From Thiomicrorhabdus lithotrophica (GTDB taxonomy: Bacteria > Pseudomonadota > Gammaproteobacteria > Thiomicrospirales > Thiomicrospiraceae): a stretch of DNA of 64,000 bases. Each line of letters opens with the position of its first letter. Position 1 is the stretch's first letter. This document shows, piece after piece, positions 49,599-59,992 of this stretch. Both the position numbers and the translations under genes were made by a program. The notes under the pieces were generated by a model. It was not told where the DNA came from and did not search any database. It saw nothing but the letters and a program-made list of their open reading frames with translations. The stretch spans positions 1,922,001 through 1,986,000 of the forward strand of contig NZ_CP102381.1 of the NCBI RefSeq assembly GCF_029201445.1, read 5' to 3'.

Positions 49599-50870
49599 AT
49601 GAAAAAGACTAAATTAGCTCTAGCCATTGCAACTGCTGCAATGGTTTCAACATCAACGCCAGTTTTAGCAACAAATGGTGACGTTCTTATCGGATTAGGT
49701 GCTCAAGCACGTGCTTTAGGTGGTACAGGTACAGCCGCTTTCTTCGGTTCAGAAAACGCATTAACTAACCCAGCTTTACTTGGTAAGTCACAAGGTTCTG
49801 AATTTGCAATTGGTGGAACTGCGTTTATGCCTAATGTTGAAGCGACTTCTGACGTTTCTGCTCCTGGATCTGCATCTAGCGAAAAAAGTGGCAATGACAT
49901 GAACGTTATTCCTGAGGTTTCAATGTCAACACGCATTAATGAAAACTGGACTTTTGGACTAGGCATGTTTGGTTCTGCCGGAATGGGTGTTGATTATCGT
50001 GATAACGCAGCACTTTTCGAAGGTTACAGCAATCTACAACTTATGAAATTTGCTCCATCAATTGCTTATAATGATGATAACTTTGGTCTTGGTTTTGCAC
50101 CAGTAATTCAATATGGTGCCCTAGATATTAGCTATGAACAAAACTCTAACCCAGAAAAAACTGGTAACGGTATGTCTACAGACCTAGGTTATGGATTCAA
50201 CCTTGGTGGCTACATGGATATTAATGATAAACTTACAATTGGCCTTGCTTACCAATCAGCAATTTCAATGGAATACAAAGATCAAATTAGCGTTGCAGCA
50301 ACAGGCTTTGGTTTAACAATGGCTGATAAACTAGAGCAACCAGCTGAAATTAAAATTGGAGCGGCATATAATACTGGAAACTGGATGGTTACAGCAGATG
50401 CAAAACAAATCAAATGGGGTGATGCTGCTGGTTATAAAGAATTCAATTGGGAAGATCAAAACGTATTCGCTTTAGGTGCTAAATACACTGCTAATGACTA
50501 CTGGTTAGGAGCGGGTTATAACTTTGGTTCAGATCCAATCAAGGAAGTAGGCGTTGGCTCTACAGGAGCTACTCCAGGTGCAGGTGGTATGGATGGATAC
50601 TACGCTCAAGCATCTGATTTATTCAATAACCACTTCTTCCCAGGTGTTGTAGAAAGCCACATTACATTTGGTGGTGGTTATAGCTTAGGTAAAAACACAA
50701 TGATTGAAGGTGCTGTAACGTATGCTGCTGAAGTTGAGAAAACAGTTGATACTGGTGTCATTAGCTCTGCATTGGGTAGCAGCTTTGCAAGTACTGCTGA
50801 TGCAGGAACTTCGCACACCGTAAAACACTCTCAGCTAGGCTACACTGTTAGCTTAAAAATGAACTTCTAA
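49599..50870 (+). CDS. FadL/OmpP1-type outer-membrane channel
   Basis: 423 aa. The signal peptide MKKTKLALAIATAAMVSTSTPVLA is followed by NGDVLIGLGAQARALGGTGTAAFFGSENALTNPALL, the plug-domain pattern of FadL/TodX proteins. A 14-strand barrel with the ending SLKMNF (C-terminal phenylalanine) is expected. Carries long-chain fatty acids or other hydrophobes across the outer membrane; exact substrate unknown. Confidence 0.88.
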   Translation: MKKTKLALAIATAAMVSTSTPVLATNGDVLIGLGAQARALGGTGTAAFFGSENALTNPALLGKSQGSEFAIGGTAFMPNVEATSDVSAPGSASSEKSGNDMNVIPEVSMSTRINENWTFGLGMFGSAGMGVDYRDNAALFEGYSNLQLMKFAPSIAYNDDNFGLGFAPVIQYGALDISYEQNSNPEKTGNGMSTDLGYGFNLGGYMDINDKLTIGLAYQSAISMEYKDQISVAATGFGLTMADKLEQPAEIKIGAAYNTGNWMVTADAKQIKWGDAAGYKEFNWEDQNVFALGAKYTANDYWLGAGYNFGSDPIKEVGVGSTGATPGAGGMDGYYAQASDLFNNHFFPGVVESHITFGGGYSLGKNTMIEGAVTYAAEVEKTVDTGVISSALGSSFASTADAGTSHTVKHSQLGYTVSLKMNF

Positions 50871-50904
50871 TTCTTAACTGAATAATTAGTTTTAAACATT
50901 ATAT

Positions 50905-50938
50905 AACCGCGTTAAATTTCGATTTAACGCGGTTTTTT
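50905..50938 (+). terminator. Terminator after the FadL-type gene
   Basis: AACCGCGTTAAAT, a TTCG tetraloop, ATTTAACGCGGTTTTTT: a perfect 13-bp stem. Confidence 0.92.
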
Positions 50939-50964
50939 ATTGCCTAAAATCCTCTTCAAACGAC

Positions 50965-50980
50965 CTACCAGGCCTGGTAG
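50965..50980. repeat. Palindromic repeat ACCAGGCCTGGT, copy 9
   Basis: 16-bp palindrome CTACCAGGCCTGGTAG, between the FadL-type gene and the epimerase gene. Confidence 0.85.
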
Positions 50981-51077
50981 TTATTTATTCATACTATTTC
51001 ATCTATTCTAAAGTTGTAATTCTGTTCATTTATGCATACTATTCACTTAACGACATTACCGTTTTGGAAGCATTTAC

Positions 51078-51926
51078 ATGGCAAAGATATTAATAGCAGG
51101 TTGTGGTGACATTGGTTGCCAATTAGGTTCTTTATTTTCTGAACAAGGTCACACTACTTACGGATTGCGCCGAAACATTGAGCCTATTCCCGACACCATT
51201 ACTCCTATTCAAGCGGACTTATCAACCAGTCTTCCCGAACTTCCTAAAGATTTAGATTATGTTTTCTATATTGCCTCAGCAGGTAAATATAAAGATTCTG
51301 CTTATTACCAGGCCTATGTTTCAGGTGTAAAACATACGCTTCAGGCGCTAAAAGGCCAAACGATTAAACGCATCTTTTTTATCTCTAGCAGCTCGGTATT
51401 TGGTCAAAGCGAAGGTGAAAAAGTAGATGAGAATAGCCCAACTACGGATTCAAACTTTTCTACCAAACGCTTATTAGAAGGGGAAGAGCTTATTTTAAAT
51501 AGCGACTTCAATTCAACCGTGATTCGTTTTGGCGGTATTTATGGTCCTGGAAGGACGCATTTGATTGATTTAGTTCAAGATGGAAAAGCGCATTGCATGG
51601 AAGATGTTTGGAGCAACCGCATTCATTCTGAAGATTGTGCGGGGATGCTAGCGCATTTAATGAATTTAGACATTCAACAGCCAAATACGTTAGATTCACT
51701 CTATATTGGCGTGGATAACCAGCCTTCTCCTTCTTGTGAAGTTTACGACTGGTTAGCAGAACAGCTTTGTGTTCCAGATGTTGAACATATCGAACCTAAA
51801 GAGTCTTCCCGTCAAATGCGTAGCAACAAGCGGTTATCTAATGCAAGAATTAGAGGAACAGGCTATGAGTTTATTTATCCAAGCTATCAAGATGGCTACC
51901 AAAAAATATTGGATGCACTTGAGTAG
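51078..51926 (+). CDS. NAD(P)-dependent epimerase/dehydratase, YeeZ-like
   Basis: 282 aa. An N-terminal Rossmann motif IAGCGDIGCQLG, then FYIASAGKYKDSAYYQAYVSGVKHTL and FISSSSVFGQSEGEKVDENSPT, mark an extended SDR. Its place in pathways is not clear; YeeZ relatives are uncharacterised. Solitary gene. Confidence 0.82.
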   Translation: MAKILIAGCGDIGCQLGSLFSEQGHTTYGLRRNIEPIPDTITPIQADLSTSLPELPKDLDYVFYIASAGKYKDSAYYQAYVSGVKHTLQALKGQTIKRIFFISSSSVFGQSEGEKVDENSPTTDSNFSTKRLLEGEELILNSDFNSTVIRFGGIYGPGRTHLIDLVQDGKAHCMEDVWSNRIHSEDCAGMLAHLMNLDIQQPNTLDSLYIGVDNQPSPSCEVYDWLAEQLCVPDVEHIEPKESSRQMRSNKRLSNARIRGTGYEFIYPSYQDGYQKILDALE

Positions 51927-51975
51927 AACACTAAAAAGATGACTTATTACTTTAGAAAAGTAAAAAAACAAAACT

Positions 51976-52473
51976 TTAGTTGTCTTTTTTATCAACAACC
52001 TCGCCTTCTAATACATTGTCCTTAATCGTATTGCCCTTAATCGATTTATGCGGTTGCGGGCTTTTCTCAGACCATTCTCCTTCATAAACCGAATCATCTC
52101 TTTGGTAACGATAATGCCCTGAACTCTTCATTCCTTTTACGCTCTGTTTAATTAAAAAACGACGTATAAAAGGAACTAGGAATAAAAGACCTATTGAGTC
52201 TGAGATAAGCCCAGGAAAAAACAGAAACACACCACCTAAAAAGATAAATACCCCTTCTAACATACTTCCCTGTGGCGACTTACCTGAGGCCATCTCCATT
52301 TGCGCATTTTGCATCGTCGCAACCCCTTGACTGCGCATCAGCATTATGCCGACAACAGCGGTAAAAACAGTGAGTAAAACCGTTGGTAAAGCACCAATGA
52401 CATCACCTAATTGAATCAAAAAATAGAGTTCAATTAACGGTACTACAAATAAAAGCAGGAACAAAATTCGCAT
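51976..52473 (-). CDS. fxsA: FxsA-family membrane protein
   Basis: 165 aa. Four hydrophobic segments (LLLFVVPLIELYFLIQLGDVIG, VLLTVFTAVVGIMLM, GVFIFLGGVFLFFPGLISDSIGLLFLVPF) fit FxsA, a small inner-membrane protein known for suppressing phage T7 exclusion in F-plasmid strains. The C-terminal 50 residues are hydrophilic. Solitary, convergent with the epimerase. Confidence 0.9.
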   Translation of the reverse strand: MRILFLLLFVVPLIELYFLIQLGDVIGALPTVLLTVFTAVVGIMLMRSQGVATMQNAQMEMASGKSPQGSMLEGVFIFLGGVFLFFPGLISDSIGLLFLVPFIRRFLIKQSVKGMKSSGHYRYQRDDSVYEGEWSEKSPQPHKSIKGNTIKDNVLEGEVVDKKDN

Positions 52474-52720
52474 TTATGGGTCTCTTATATAGTTTGTGAG
52501 TTAAATCAAATTTACAGCAAACACTGAAACAAAAGTATTGAGGTAAAGTTAATCTTTGTATTTAGGCATTAAGCTTACTTTATTAAAAGTCATAAAAGAC
52601 TATAATTGTGAAATTATTTAGTTGAATAGATTCACCCAACAATCTTTACTAAACGTTTACTCAACTCTCTTATATAAGATTGAATAACCGTTTTTTCAAG
52701 AACTAACGCATGAGAAAATT

Positions 52721-54988
52721 ATGAACTTAGAAAATTTTGAATTAAAAGCAATACGTCTGAGTAAAATGAAAAGCTTCATTACTTCTATTTTTATGACTTT
52801 ATTAATGGCAACTTCAGCCAGCCTTTATGCGAGTGATGAATTACTTGAAGTGGATCAGGCTTTTGTTCTGCAAACTCCTACAGTTGTAAATCAATCTATT
52901 GAAGTTAAATGGAATATTGAAGACGACTATAAGCTTTATAAAGACAAAATCTCTGTTAATGCCAGCAACATTACATTAGGTGCTCCAGAGTTTTCTAAAT
53001 CTAAAACGGTAGACGATGCACTTTTTGGGAAGACTGAAGTTTTTTCAAAATCTGCCACCGTCACTATTCCATATAGCGGTGAATCTCAAACAACTGAATT
53101 AACCGTAAAATATCAAGGTTGCGCTGATAAGCTAGGCGTTTGTTACCCACCACAAACACGTACTTTCACATTAGACTTACCAGCAACTCAAACCACTACC
53201 GCTGAGAAAAGCGGCACTTTTGGCTCCTTATCTGCTTTAAACAACTTCTTAAAACAGGATTCTGAGCAACCAGAACTACTTGATGCTGAAGAGGCTTTTG
53301 CTTTCTCTCATAGCATTGATGACAACGGACAATTAGTACTTAACTGGAAAGTAGCTAAAGATTATCACTTGTACCAAGACAAACTGAAAACATCGGTTGT
53401 AAATGGCGATGCTACCCTGGGGCAAATCGACCTTCCACAAGCAGAACTGATTGACGATGAATTGTTTGGTAAAACCATGGTTTACCATGGTGAGTTTTCT
53501 GGCACGCTTCCTATAAAAAGCATTACAGGCAATGCAACTGTTCAAATTGAATATCAAGGGTGTTCAGCCGCATCGGGTGTTTGCTATCCTCCTGTAAAAA
53601 AACAAATTTCAATTGATGCGACAAGCATCAAAGTTGATTCATCTGCAACAGCTCCAGCTTTAACAGTAAGCGCTCCAATTAACTCAGGTGAGCTCTCTGA
53701 AACCGATCAAATTACTGACACATTGAAAAACAGTAGTCTTTGGATTGTTATTGCCACCTTCTTTATCTTTGGCTTATTGCTAGCGTTTACCCCTTGCGTA
53801 TTCCCAATGATTCCAATCCTATCCAGCATTATTGTCGGTCAAGGTGATCAGTTAACCACTAGACGAGCCTTTACTATGTCGCTAGTTTACGTATTGGCAA
53901 TGTCTGTTACCTATACTGTTGCAGGTGTTTTAGCGGGTATGTTTGGTGAAAACTTACAAGCCGCCTTCCAAAACCCTTGGATTATTGGTAGTTTCTCAGT
54001 CATCTTCCTTCTATTGGCATTATCGATGTTTGGATTCTACGAACTGCAACTCCCAAGTTCATTACAAACCAAACTAACCAGTATCTCAAACAACCAACAA
54101 GGTGGTACTTTAACGGGTGTTGCTGTTATGGGCTTTTTGTCAGCCTTAATCGTTGGGCCTTGTATGGCACCTCCATTAGCAGGGGCATTGATTTACATTG
54201 GCCAAACCGGCGATGCCTTACTCGGTGGTACTGCTCTCTTCGCCATGAGTATGGGTATGGGATTACCACTACTTCTCCTAGGTACTTCGGCTGGTAAGTT
54301 ATTACCTAAAGCTGGCGGCTGGATGGATAATGTCAAAGCAGTCTTCGGTGTTATGCTGATTGCAGTCGCAATTTGGATGGCAGAACGTGTTGTGCCAGCA
54401 GAAATTACTATGCTAAGTTGGGCGCTGCTATTCATCATGTCTGCCGTTTATCTTGGCACATTTGAAAGCACTGCTGAAAAATCAGGCTGGTTAAAACTTG
54501 TAAAAGGATTTGGTATCGCCTTATTCCTATACGGAACCATGTTGCTAGTTGGTTTAATGGGCGGAAGCACGAGTGTTTTCCAACCGTTAAAAGTATTCCA
54601 AGGTGGTGGCAATGCGAGCTCAGTTCAGTCTGAGAAATTGGTTTTTAAAATCATCAAATCTCAAGCAGATTTAGATACTGAATTAGCCAAAGGTCAACCT
54701 GTGATGCTCGACTTTTATGCTGATTGGTGTGTAAGCTGTAAAGAGATGGAAGCGTTCACCTTTACAGATCAAGGTGTTCATTCTGCATTAAAAGGCGTTA
54801 CCTTATTGAAAGCAGACGTAACAGCTAATGACGATATTGATAAAGCCTTAATGAAAAACTTTGGCATCATTGGTCCACCAGCGATTCTATTTTTCAACAC
54901 CGAAGGCATAGAGCAAAAGTCACAACGTGTTGTAGGCTTTAAAAAACCTGAACTCTTTATTAATAACATTAACAGTGCTTTCAAATAA
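52721..54988 (+). CDS. dsbD: Thiol:disulfide interchange protein DsbD with two alpha domains
   Basis: 755 aa, against 565 in E. coli. After the signal sequence come two tandem DsbD-alpha (N-terminal) domains, each ending with a paired-cysteine YQGC...GVCYPP block (C134/C141 and C281/C288). Then the membrane beta domain with FTPCVFPM (C359) and VGPCMAPP (C481), and a thioredoxin gamma domain with DWCVSCKEM (C670/C673). It passes electrons from cytoplasmic thioredoxin to the periplasm. The start is uncertain: the ATG at 52766 (MKSFITSIFMTLLMA) would give a cleaner signal peptide. Confidence 0.92.
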   Translation: MNLENFELKAIRLSKMKSFITSIFMTLLMATSASLYASDELLEVDQAFVLQTPTVVNQSIEVKWNIEDDYKLYKDKISVNASNITLGAPEFSKSKTVDDALFGKTEVFSKSATVTIPYSGESQTTELTVKYQGCADKLGVCYPPQTRTFTLDLPATQTTTAEKSGTFGSLSALNNFLKQDSEQPELLDAEEAFAFSHSIDDNGQLVLNWKVAKDYHLYQDKLKTSVVNGDATLGQIDLPQAELIDDELFGKTMVYHGEFSGTLPIKSITGNATVQIEYQGCSAASGVCYPPVKKQISIDATSIKVDSSATAPALTVSAPINSGELSETDQITDTLKNSSLWIVIATFFIFGLLLAFTPCVFPMIPILSSIIVGQGDQLTTRRAFTMSLVYVLAMSVTYTVAGVLAGMFGENLQAAFQNPWIIGSFSVIFLLLALSMFGFYELQLPSSLQTKLTSISNNQQGGTLTGVAVMGFLSALIVGPCMAPPLAGALIYIGQTGDALLGGTALFAMSMGMGLPLLLLGTSAGKLLPKAGGWMDNVKAVFGVMLIAVAIWMAERVVPAEITMLSWALLFIMSAVYLGTFESTAEKSGWLKLVKGFGIALFLYGTMLLVGLMGGSTSVFQPLKVFQGGGNASSVQSEKLVFKIIKSQADLDTELAKGQPVMLDFYADWCVSCKEMEAFTFTDQGVHSALKGVTLLKADVTANDDIDKALMKNFGIIGPPAILFFNTEGIEQKSQRVVGFKKPELFINNINSAFK

Positions 54989-55024
54989 CAGAATATTTAG
55001 TCGACTATTACCCCTTTCACATAA

Positions 55025-55069
55025 AGCAGTTAAATCAATTTAGAAAGCTCTATTTTCGATTTAACTGCT
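55025..55069. other. Perfect 12-bp inverted repeat after dsbD
   Basis: AGCAGTTAAATC and GATTTAACTGCT separated by 21 nt, without a T run. It may be a weak terminator or RNA-processing hairpin between dsbD and aroQ. Confidence 0.5.
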
Positions 55070-55236
55070 CTCTTCAAAACTGAAACTTTCAATTAATTTC
55101 TCTCACTTTCAAAACAGAACGCATCATTTCATGCAAAAACCTTTCCGTTTTATTGTTATTTACGTAGAGATATCAACGCAGTTACGTTATAATTCAGCCA
55201 TAATTTTTCTTGTTTAAAGAGCTAAAAAGGCACCTT

Positions 55237-55677
55237 ATGGCAACTATCCTGGTAATTAATGGACCAAACCTCAATATGTTGGGGCGCAGAGAACCTGAAA
55301 TTTATGGAACTGAAACATTAAGTGATGTCATTGAAGGCCTTCTGGAACTCGCTGACGAATACAATGTTCGTCTATTTGACTTTCAAAGCAATGCCGAGCA
55401 TGAAATTGTTGAACGCATTCATCAAGCCATGGATGATGGTACAAACTACATTATCATCAATCCAGCCGCCTTTACTCATACCAGCGTAGCGATTCGCGAT
55501 GCACTTGCAACGATTAATGTGCCTTTTATCGAAGTTCACTTGTCTAATATTCATAAACGTGAAGCGTTCCGAAGCCACTCCTATTTTTCAGACCTGGCAG
55601 ATGGCGTCATTGCCGGGTTAGGAACTAAAGGTTACCAACTCGCTTTTGAAGCAGCGATTGATAAATTAGAAGACTAG
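55237..55677 (+). CDS. aroQ: 3-dehydroquinate dehydratase, type II
   Basis: 146 aa from the ATG at 55237, with AAGG upstream. [53 protein letters not shown] and [20 protein letters not shown] carry the catalytic Tyr, His and Arg of type II enzymes. Third step of the shikimate path. Just upstream of accB as in many gammaproteobacteria. Confidence 0.95.
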   Translation: MATILVINGPNLNMLGRREPEIYGTETLSDVIEGLLELADEYNVRLFDFQSNAEHEIVERIHQAMDDGTNYIIINPAAFTHTSVAIRDALATINVPFIEVHLSNIHKREAFRSHSYFSDLADGVIAGLGTKGYQLAFEAAIDKLED

Positions 55678-55775
55678 CTTAAAAAATCGTAATAACAAAT
55701 ACACATAGTAAATAGATTCAACCCAAGTATCTTTCAAAACATTAGATACATAAAAATAAGAACAAAGGATACAAC

Positions 55776-56231
55776 ATGGATATTCGTTCAATTCGCAAAT
55801 TAATTGAAATTGTAGAACAGTCTGATATTGCAGAGATTGAGATTAAAGAAGGTGAGCACAACATTCGCATCTCTCGTAGTAAAGAGCAAGTTGTAGTGGC
55901 TGCACCCGTTGCTGCTACGCCAGCTGCCGCCCCTGCTCCAGTTGCCGCGCCTGTTGCAGCTCCAACTACAGAATCTGCTGTATCATCAGAAGTTAACGGT
56001 CATAAAGTAACTTCTCCAATGGTGGGTACTTTCTATACTTCACCTTCTCCTGATGCGGGTCCGTTTGTTAAGGTAGGTGACAAGGTTTCTGAAGGCGATA
56101 CACTTTGCATTATTGAAGCGATGAAGATCATGAATCCAATCGAATCAGATAAAACTGGAACAGTAAAACAAGTCGTTGCAGTGAATGGTGAGCCAGTTGA
56201 ATTTGGTCAAACTCTATTCGTAATCGAATAA
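55776..56231 (+). CDS. accB: Biotin carboxyl carrier protein of acetyl-CoA carboxylase
   Basis: 151 aa. The helical N-terminal domain, an Ala/Pro-rich linker (about 40-68) and the biotinyl domain with EAMKIMN (biotin lysine K117) are in the normal order. It carries the carboxyl group between AccC and the carboxyltransferase in fatty acid synthesis. It is followed after 11 nt by accC. Confidence 0.96.
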   Translation: MDIRSIRKLIEIVEQSDIAEIEIKEGEHNIRISRSKEQVVVAAPVAATPAAAPAPVAAPVAAPTTESAVSSEVNGHKVTSPMVGTFYTSPSPDAGPFVKVGDKVSEGDTLCIIEAMKIMNPIESDKTGTVKQVVAVNGEPVEFGQTLFVIE

Positions 56232-56242
56232 GGAAGGCCTAT

Positions 56243-57592
56243 ATGATTGATAAAATTTTAATTGCAAACCGTGGTGAAATAGCCCTTCGAGTTTTAAGAG
56301 CCTGTAAAGAATTAGGTATTAAAACCGTTGCGGTACATTCCACTGCCGATGCAGATTTAAAACACGTATTATTAGCAGATGAGTCTGTTTGTATTGGACC
56401 TCCGTCGTCAACGGATAGTTACCTAAACGTACCTGCTATTATTGCCGCAGCTGAAGTCACTGATGCAGAAGCGATTCATCCCGGTTATGGTTTTTTATCT
56501 GAAAATGCGGACTTTGCTGAGCGTGTTGAAGAAAGTGGATTTGCCTTTATTGGCCCTAAAGCTGAAACCATTCGCATGATGGGTGACAAGGTTTGTGCTA
56601 TCCGAGCAATGAAATCAGCAGGTGTTCCTACCGTACCTGGTTCAGGTGGACCCTTAGGTGAAGATGACGCTGAAAACCATCGCATTGCAAAAGAGATTGG
56701 TTACCCAATTATCATTAAAGCCTCTGGTGGCGGAGGCGGACGCGGTATGCGTGTTGTGCACACTGAAGCCAATCTGCTTAAATCCATTCAGTTAACTAAA
56801 TCTGAAGCGGGTAGTTTCTTTGGAAATCCTGAAGTCTACATGGAAAAATTCCTTGAGAACCCTCGCCATGTAGAAGTACAAATTTTGGCTGATGGTCAAG
56901 GTAATGCGGTTCACCTAGGTGAGCGTGACTGTTCTATGCAACGCCGCCACCAAAAAGTAGTTGAAGAAGCCCCTGCGCCAGGCGTTACAGAAGAACAACG
57001 CGCTAAGATTGGGGCAGCTTGTGTTAACGCTTGTATTGAAATTAACTATCGTGGCGCTGGAACATTTGAATTTTTGTACGAAAATGGCGAGTTTTATTTC
57101 ATTGAGATGAACACACGTTTACAAGTTGAACACTGTGTGACAGAAATGGTTACTGGCATTGACTTAGTAAAAGCTCAAATTGAAATTGCCGCTGGCATTC
57201 CTTTGAGTATCAAGCAAGAAGATATTAAATTGACAGGTCACGCAATTGAGTGCCGAGTGAATGCTGAAAACCCTGCTAAAAACTTTATGCCTTCACCAGG
57301 TAAAATAGAACGACTGCATTTAGCAGGTGGATTAGGTGTTCGTTGGGAATCTCATATCTACACGGGTTACTCTATTCCCCCGCACTACGATTCAATGATT
57401 GGTAAACTCATCTGTCATGGAAGCTGTCGTGATACAGCGATTGCTCGTATGGACAGCGCTCTAAGTGAAATCGTTATTAAAGGTATTGATACGAATGTGC
57501 ACCTACAGCGGGAAATCATGAATGATGGTGGCTTTCAAAGTGGTGGACGAAATATCCATTACCTTGAAGAGCGTTTAGAGCATTTAGTTTAA
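56243..57592 (+). CDS. accC: Biotin carboxylase
   Basis: 449 aa. ATP-grasp enzyme that carboxylates biotin on Acc[16 protein letters not shown], the glycine-rich [14 protein letters not shown], and [18 protein letters not shown] are typical. GGAAGG lies upstream of the ATG. Operon with accB; followed by a strong terminator. Confidence 0.96.
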   Translation: MIDKILIANRGEIALRVLRACKELGIKTVAVHSTADADLKHVLLADESVCIGPPSSTDSYLNVPAIIAAAEVTDAEAIHPGYGFLSENADFAERVEESGFAFIGPKAETIRMMGDKVCAIRAMKSAGVPTVPGSGGPLGEDDAENHRIAKEIGYPIIIKASGGGGGRGMRVVHTEANLLKSIQLTKSEAGSFFGNPEVYMEKFLENPRHVEVQILADGQGNAVHLGERDCSMQRRHQKVVEEAPAPGVTEEQRAKIGAACVNACIEINYRGAGTFEFLYENGEFYFIEMNTRLQVEHCVTEMVTGIDLVKAQIEIAAGIPLSIKQEDIKLTGHAIECRVNAENPAKNFMPSPGKIERLHLAGGLGVRWESHIYTGYSIPPHYDSMIGKLICHGSCRDTAIARMDSALSEIVIKGIDTNVHLQREIMNDGGFQSGGRNIHYLEERLEHLV

Positions 57593-57636
57593 TTTAAACT
57601 TCCGTTCTAAGTGAACTCCTCGTTCACTGACAAGAG

Positions 57637-57668
57637 CCTCTAATACCTCGGGTATTGGAGGTTTTTTA
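57637..57668 (+). terminator. Terminator after accBC
   Basis: CCTCTAATACC, loop, GGTATTGGAGG and T6. prmA starts 32 nt later, so some readthrough or a local promoter is needed for it. Confidence 0.88.
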
Positions 57669-57699
57669 TTTTAGCAATAAATCAAAATTAGGAGTCATT

Positions 57700-58578
57700 G
57701 TGGCTTGGATTCAAATAAATACTACTGTTGAAGAAGCTCTTGCGGAACCCCTTTCCGATGCTTTTATGGAAGCAAATGCCGCCTCTGTTACCTTTGAAGA
57801 CGCCAAAGACCAGCCTATTTTTGAACCTGAATTAGGCACAACACCTATTTGGGGAGTGACTAAAATAGTTGGACTCTTTGATGCCGAAGTCGACAGTAAA
57901 TCAGTCATTGCACTTCTTACCCAAATTCTGCCACAAGTTAAAGCTAGCAAATACAAAGTGGAACAGCTGGAAGATAAAGACTGGATACGTGCCTGGATGG
58001 ACGAATTCAAGCCAATGCAGTTTGGTGATAATCTTTGGATAGTACCTAGCTGGTGTGAAGCGCCTCAACCCGATGCCGTCAACTTAATGCTAGACCCAGG
58101 GCTTGCATTTGGAACAGGAACTCACCCTACAACCTCTTTATGCCTGACTTGGTTAGACCAGAATACCCCAGAAAATTTAGCTGTGATCGACTATGGTTGC
58201 GGGTCCGGGGTATTAGCATTAGCAGCCCAAAAGTTAGGTGCAAAATCGGTTAAAGGAACAGATATTGACCCACAGGCAATTATTGCAAGCAAACAAAACG
58301 CTGAACGTAATAATGAAACCATTGAATTTGCCTTAGTTGAAGACTTTAATTCAGAACCTGCAGATTTAATCGTCGCCAATATTCTCGCGGGGCCTCTAAA
58401 GGAGCTTTCACCTGAATTTGATCGATTACTTAAGCCAGGTGGTACATTAGTTTTATCCGGGTTGCTAGCCAATCAAGCTGAAGAACTCATCAAACATTAT
58501 GAAAGTATTGGAATTACCTTAAACACATTTCAAACTTTAGATGAATGGGGTCTTTTAGCAGGACAGAAAACCCACTAA
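57700..58578 (+). CDS. prmA: Ribosomal protein L11 methyltransferase
   Basis: 292 aa from a GTG at 57700 with GGAG 5 nt upstream; the protein then begins MAWIQINTTVEEALAEPL like its relatives. LMLDPGLAFGTGTHPTTSLCL and VIDYGCGSGVLALAA form the AdoMet site; VANILAGPLKEL is the NI(L) motif. It trimethylates L11 at several residues. Confidence 0.94.
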   Translation: MAWIQINTTVEEALAEPLSDAFMEANAASVTFEDAKDQPIFEPELGTTPIWGVTKIVGLFDAEVDSKSVIALLTQILPQVKASKYKVEQLEDKDWIRAWMDEFKPMQFGDNLWIVPSWCEAPQPDAVNLMLDPGLAFGTGTHPTTSLCLTWLDQNTPENLAVIDYGCGSGVLALAAQKLGAKSVKGTDIDPQAIIASKQNAERNNETIEFALVEDFNSEPADLIVANILAGPLKELSPEFDRLLKPGGTLVLSGLLANQAEELIKHYESIGITLNTFQTLDEWGLLAGQKTH

Positions 58579-58587
58579 TTAAATGTT

Positions 58588-58599
58588 ACCAGGCCTGGC
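58588..58599. repeat. Variant palindromic repeat ACCAGGCCTGGC between prmA and dusB
   Basis: One base different from the exact word, 10 nt after prmA stops. Confidence 0.6.
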
Positions 58600-58673
58600 A
58601 TACCCTGTGGTCAACTGTGCCTTGTAAGCATAGGGTAACTTACCATTTGAATCAATAAAACACTGAATAAAAC

Positions 58674-59645
58674 ATGCTTACAATTGGCCCTTATCAATTT
58701 GAACACAATATTGTACTCGCCCCTATGGCGGGTATAACGGATGCTGTTTTTAGAGAAATTTGTCGTCAAAATGGTGCGGGCTATACACTCGCCGAGATGG
58801 TTGCTTCAAAAAAACAACTGTGGGAATCTAAAAAATCCTCTACTCGACATGTAAACCTTAAAGACCCTGAACCCAGAGCCATACAACTCATTGGAACAGA
58901 TCCCCAAGAACTCGCCGATGCTGCGGCTTGGCAAGTTTCTCAAGGTGCGCAGATTATTGACTTAAACATGGGCTGTCCGGCTAAAAAAGTCTGCAGTGTC
59001 GCCGCCGGTTCAGCATTAATGGCAACACCGGAAAAAGCCAGAGAGATATTTAAAGCGGTTGTTAATGCAGTAAATGTTCCTGTTACCGTCAAAACCCGGA
59101 CAGGAACTGACACTGAAAATAAAAACGCACTTCAAATGGCGCAAATTGCAGAAGAAGAAGGTCTGCAAGCCATCACAATTCATGGACGCACTCGTGAAGA
59201 AAAGTTTGCTGGTACAGCTGAATATGACACGATTAAACAGGTAAAACAGCAGGTTAATATTCCAGTAATTGCAAATGGTGACATTTGCACCCCCGAACAG
59301 GCTCATTTTGTATTAAAATATACGGTTGCTGATGGCATTATGATTGGACGAGCGTCGCAAGGAAACCCTTGGATATTTCGTGAATTAAATCATTACCTTA
59401 AGACTGGAGAGCACTTAGCCTCTCCTAGTATTACAGAATATCAACATACGATGCTACAACATATTCTTGGTTTGCATAATCTTTACGGAGAAACCTTAGG
59501 CGTTCGTATAGCAAGAAAACATATAGGCTGGTACGCACAAAATATTCCCAATGGAACTTTATTACGTAAAGAATTTAACCTGCTAAATTCAGCAACAGAA
59601 CAACTTAGATTACTTGAAGAGTACTTCAAACAACTTCTCAAATAA
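58674..59645 (+). CDS. dusB: tRNA-dihydrouridine synthase B
   Basis: 323 aa. FMN-binding barrel with APMAGITDAVFREIC, DLNMGCPAKKVCSVAAGSALM (catalytic Cys), TVKTRTGTD, ITIHGRTREEKFAG and GRASQGNPWIF. Reduces uridine in tRNA D loops. It precedes fis, an arrangement kept across gammaproteobacteria. Confidence 0.95.
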   Translation: MLTIGPYQFEHNIVLAPMAGITDAVFREICRQNGAGYTLAEMVASKKQLWESKKSSTRHVNLKDPEPRAIQLIGTDPQELADAAAWQVSQGAQIIDLNMGCPAKKVCSVAAGSALMATPEKAREIFKAVVNAVNVPVTVKTRTGTDTENKNALQMAQIAEEEGLQAITIHGRTREEKFAGTAEYDTIKQVKQQVNIPVIANGDICTPEQAHFVLKYTVADGIMIGRASQGNPWIFRELNHYLKTGEHLASPSITEYQHTMLQHILGLHNLYGETLGVRIARKHIGWYAQNIPNGTLLRKEFNLLNSATEQLRLLEEYFKQLLK

Positions 59646-59679
59646 TCAAACACACAATAAACAACTGGCTCTGTTACAA

Positions 59680-59946
59680 ATGACAAAACCTAAACCCGAA
59701 CTGATAGAGAGAAGAAAAGCCGCATCCTTAAGTGAACAAGTCACCGTTACTTTAGAAGCATACTTCAATACACTAGAAGACCAACAACCCAGTGATGTTT
59801 ATGAGATGGTGTTGCAGCAAATTGAGAAACCTTTAATTGAGTTCGTTTTACAGCAAACAGATAACAACCAAACACATGCTGCAAATGTTTTAGGAATAAA
59901 CCGCAACACCCTAAAAAAGAAAATGCAGAAGTACGACTTGGTGTAA
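59680..59946 (+). CDS. fis: Fis nucleoid-associated regulator
   Basis: 88 aa from the ATG at 59680. The C-terminal helix-turn-helix [22 protein letters not shown] is the Fis/NtrC-type DNA-binding motif. E. coli Fis is 98 aa. It bends DNA at rRNA promoters and recombination sites, and lambda-type phages use it in excision. 34 nt after dusB, so co-transcribed. Confidence 0.94.
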   Translation: MTKPKPELIERRKAASLSEQVTVTLEAYFNTLEDQQPSDVYEMVLQQIEKPLIEFVLQQTDNNQTHAANVLGINRNTLKKKMQKYDLV

Positions 59947-59992
59947 ACCTAGTCAACCCAATTTAATTTTAGTTTTATTTTTGGAGAAACCC

